Shown here: positions 61,921-64,000 of the stretch, one piece after another
How positions within the stretch are numbered: the first letter of the stretch is position 1
Layout: each line of letters begins with the position of its first letter
Assembly (NCBI GenBank): GCA_965660635.1
Contig: CBFIAS010000002.1
Coordinates: forward strand, 1 to 64,000
Length of the DNA stretch: 64,000 nucleotides
Direction: 5' to 3'
From: UBA7374 sp965660635
GTDB lineage: Bacteria > Verrucomicrobiota > Verrucomicrobiia > Opitutales > Coraliomargaritaceae
Translations under genes and position numbers: made by a program
The notes under the pieces: model-generated
Database searches by the model: none
Told to the model about the DNA's origin: nothing
What the model saw: only the letters and a program-made list of their open reading frames with translations

Positions 61921-63138
61921 TTACTTCTTTGCGTCCAGGCCGAAGGCGCGATGAACGATGCGGGTGGCTTCCTCTGCATCGGCAGGATCAATCCCCACGG
62001 AGATCTTGATCTCCGAGGTGCTGACTAACTGGATGTTTACCTTGGCCTCGGACAAGGCCTCGAAAAGAGTCGCGGCGACACCGGAGTGCGAGCGCATGCC
62101 CACGCCGACGACCGAGACCTTGGCGATGTCGCTGGACTCGAAGAGGACGCCGGCCGCCTCGGGGAAAGCGCTGGCCACGCCTTCCTGGGAACGGGGCACA
62201 TCGTCGCGCGGAACGGTGAAGGTCATGTTGGCCTTCCCGTTGCGGCCGATGTTCTGGACGATCATGTCGACGCTCACTCCGGCATCGGCGATAGACTGGA
62301 AGAGCCGGGCAGCGGTGCCGGGCTGGTCGGGCAGTTCACTGACGACGATCCTGGCCTGGTTCTTGTCTAGGGCGACGCCGCTGACAACGACGTCCTCCAT
62401 GGAGGCGGCTTCTTCTTTCACTATGGTTCCGGGGTTATGGTTAAAGCTGGAGCGGACTTCAAAGACGACATTGAACTTGCGGGCAAACTCGACCGCGCGG
62501 TTTTGCATGACCTTCGACCCGGAGCTGGCCAGTTCGAGCATTTCCTCGTAGGCGATCTCGTCAAGTTTGCGGGCGTTCGGCACGATCCTCGGATCGGCGG
62601 TGTAGACGCCGTCCACGTCGGTGCAGATCTGGCAGAGATCGGCGTCAAGGGCGGCGGCGATGGCAATGGCGCTGAGGTCGGACCCGCCGCGCCCGAGCGT
62701 GGTGACCTGCCCGTCGGCAGACTGCCCCTGGAAGCCGGCAAGGATGACGACCTTACCGGAATCGAGCTGCTCGCGGATGTCACCTCCGCTAATGCTTGTG
62801 ATGCGGGCGCGGGTGTGGGCCGGATCGGTGAGGATACCAGCCTGCCGTCCAGTGCGGGAGACGGCGGGCACGCCGAGGGCGTGGAGGGCCATGGCGGTGA
62901 GGGCGATTGTCTCCTGTTCGCCGACGGCCAACAGCATGTCCATCTCACGGTCGTCGGGCCTCGGGTTGAGCGCCTTGGCCCGGCCGATTAAGTCATTGGT
63001 CACCCCGGAACGAGCGGAAACCACAACCACCACTTGGTCGCCCGCGTCGTGGCTGGCCTTGACCCTCTGGGCCACGTTGCGTATGCGGTCCACATCAGCG
63101 ACGGAGGTGCCGCCAAATTTCTGTACAATGAGAGCCAT
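61921..63138 (-). CDS. lysC: aspartate kinase
   Basis: LysC phosphorylates aspartate, the entry step to lysine, threonine and methionine. The 405-residue monofunctional enzyme has the N-terminal KFGGTSVAD motif, TLGRGGSDLSAIA, and two C-terminal ACT domains (VSVDMIVQNIGR...; KVSVVGVGMRSHSGVA), which bind Lys or Thr. The 405-residue size fits the single-chain type that can also be read as alpha and beta subunits in some bacteria; an internal start for a beta chain is not evident here. The spacing to hom is 9 bases. Confidence 0.96.
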   Translation of the reverse strand: MALIVQKFGGTSVADVDRIRNVAQRVKASHDAGDQVVVVVSARSGVTNDLIGRAKALNPRPDDREMDMLLAVGEQETIALTAMALHALGVPAVSRTGRQAGILTDPAHTRARITSISGGDIREQLDSGKVVILAGFQGQSADGQVTTLGRGGSDLSAIAIAAALDADLCQICTDVDGVYTADPRIVPNARKLDEIAYEEMLELASSGSKVMQNRAVEFARKFNVVFEVRSSFNHNPGTIVKEEAASMEDVVVSGVALDKNQARIVVSELPDQPGTAARLFQSIADAGVSVDMIVQNIGRNGKANMTFTVPRDDVPRSQEGVASAFPEAAGVLFESSDIAKVSVVGVGMRSHSGVAATLFEALSEAKVNIQLVSTSEIKISVGIDPADAEEATRIVHRAFGLDAKK

Positions 63139-63147
63139 TGTGAGGAC

Positions 63148-64000
63148 TTAGAGAGCGGGTTCGAAGATACGGAAGCTGACGGGTGCGGCCAGCACGGAAG
63201 CCTCGGCGGCGAGATCGTCTTTGACTGCGGAAAGGGCGGATTCACCGGTCTGGTGAGTGGTCAGCATGATGGAGGCGGTGCCGTCGGGCAGTTCCTTCTG
63301 CTTGACCGTGGCTAGGCTGATGTGGCGGGCGGCCAGGATGTTGGAGATGCGAGCCAGCACGCCCTCCTCGTCTTTGACCTGTATGCGCAGGTAGTAGCGA
63401 CCTTGCAGATCCTCTGCCGGGGTGAGTTCGAGACCGTCGGCCAATTCGCGGTAGCGGGCCTCGTCCTCTTCGCTGATCGCTGGTGCGGGGGCGCCCTGCA
63501 GCATGAAAACAGCGTCTGCGATATCGCTGATGACAGAGCTGGAAGTAGCGTCCTGCCCGGCCCCGCGCCCGATCAGGATGGTCGTGCCGACCACGTCCCC
63601 GGTCACGCTGACGGCGTTGTAGACTTCGTCCACCCCGGCAACGACTTCGCGCTTGTCGATCCAGGCCGGATGCAGGCGGACGGATAACTTGTTGGCGGAA
63701 AAGTCCCGTTCAATGACGCCGAGCAGCTTGATCTTGTAGCCGAGTTCGGAGGCGATGGCGATGTCGTCTCCGGTGATTTCGCGGATTCCCTCGCAGATGA
63801 TCTGGTTGAGGCCGACCCATTTTCCGTGGGCCAGGTAGGCGAGAATGACAGTCTTGTGGGCAGCATCGATGCCGTCGAGATCGAGGGCCTCGTCAGCTTC
63901 TACGTAGCCCAGCCTACGGGCGTCGCCAAGGGTGTCCTCAAAGCTCAGGCCCTCGCGCTCCATGCGGGTGAGAATGTAGTTGGAGGTGCCGTTGAGGATG
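63148..64000 (-). CDS. hom: homoserine dehydrogenase (5' end beyond window)
   Basis: The C-terminal about 284 residues of homoserine dehydrogenase, which reduces aspartate semialdehyde to homoserine. The window edge cuts the N-terminal NAD(P) domain off. The visible part begins at ILNGTSNYILTRM (the substrate-binding NGTxNYIL motif), then EADEALDLDGIDAAHKTVILA (catalytic Asp and Lys region) and a C-terminal ACT domain (VLARISNILAARHIS). It is the first gene of the hom-lysC-thrC operon. Confidence 0.95.
   Translation of the reverse strand, partial: ILNGTSNYILTRMEREGLSFEDTLGDARRLGYVEADEALDLDGIDAAHKTVILAYLAHGKWVGLNQIICEGIREITGDDIAIASELGYKIKLLGVIERDFSANKLSVRLHPAWIDKREVVAGVDEVYNAVSVTGDVVGTTILIGRGAGQDATSSSVISDIADAVFMLQGAPAPAISEEDEARYRELADGLELTPAEDLQGRYYLRIQVKDEEGVLARISNILAARHISLATVKQKELPDGTASIMLTTHQTGESALSAVKDDLAAEASVLAAPVSFRIFEPAL

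Overview
This 64 kb window is GC-rich, densely coding chromosome of a free-living, probably aquatic bacterium. Family-level clues point to the Verrucomicrobiota, most likely the Opitutia (Puniceicoccales/Opitutales side): a CobA-HemD fusion, GxxExxY (PD-(D/E)XK type) genes, a glucosyl-3-phosphoglycerate synthase cluster with a GH13_18 phosphorylase, frequent GTG/TTG starts and weak ribosome binding sites. This placement is an inference from gene content. There is no rRNA, CRISPR array, prophage or insertion sequence.

Layout. 0-2 kb: Asp23/AmaP-like envelope pair, a lipoprotein, a glutaredoxin. 2.2-8.4 kb: gltB-gltD. 8.6-11 kb: fabG-acpP-fabF on the minus strand with a terminator just before fabF. 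11-20.8 kb: information and core metabolism genes (RsuA/RluB-type pseudouridine synthase, engB, tRNA-Gln, pyrH, frr, proB, uvrB, folD, RDD protein, a receiver-first histidine kinase, proC). 20.8-21.0 kb: a structured intergenic RNA candidate with 6S-like motifs. 21-25.8 kb: DJ-1 protein, O-antigen-ligase-like protein, a flavin disulfide reductase, a vapB remnant, an M42 peptidase. 26-33.6 kb: metK and ahcY separated by a GxxExxY gene bracketed by inverted repeats, an HTH-metallo-beta-lactamase fusion coupled to an NhaC antiporter, and a second inverted-repeat-flanked GxxExxY gene. 33.6-39.7 kb: a helical-repeat protein, a GT4-GH13_18 pair, xerD. 39.8-48.3 kb: argA, a phosphopantetheinyl transferase, PPK2, and a tightly overlapping cluster of M20-like protein, gpgS, glycosyltransferase and HAD phosphatase, then rpe. 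48.5-52 kb: a nitrilase, a short basic HTH protein, a two-domain acyltransferase resembling OlsF. 52-58.8 kb: tRNA-Val, ilvN-ilvC, hemC, cobA-hemD, cyclophilin, menH-like, FadL-like. 58.8-60.5 kb: a toxin-antitoxin patch with one intact and two broken modules. 60.5-64 kb: hom-lysC-thrC, with hom running off the window.

How the genes fit together. Much of the window is nitrogen and amino-acid metabolism: GltBD makes glutamate, which feeds ProB/ProC (proline) and ArgA (arginine); IlvN/IlvC and Hom/LysC/ThrC supply branched-chain and aspartate-family amino acids; MetK/AhcY run the SAM cycle. GpgS with its neighbours, together with the GH13_18 phosphorylase 7 kb away, suggests synthesis and recycling of a glucosylglycerate-type compatible solute, consistent with a saline habitat.

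The most unusual material is: (1) two GxxExxY nuclease-fold genes each framed by different imperfect inverted repeats, one of them splitting metK from ahcY; (2) a toxin-antitoxin graveyard beside an intact vapBC, plus an orphan vapB remnant 35 kb away; (3) a gpgS-coupled M20-like protein that has lost part of its metal site; (4) an HTH-MBL fusion translationally coupled to NhaC; (5) a lysine-rich HTH protein that may be a nucleoid protein; (6) the 6S-like RNA candidate.
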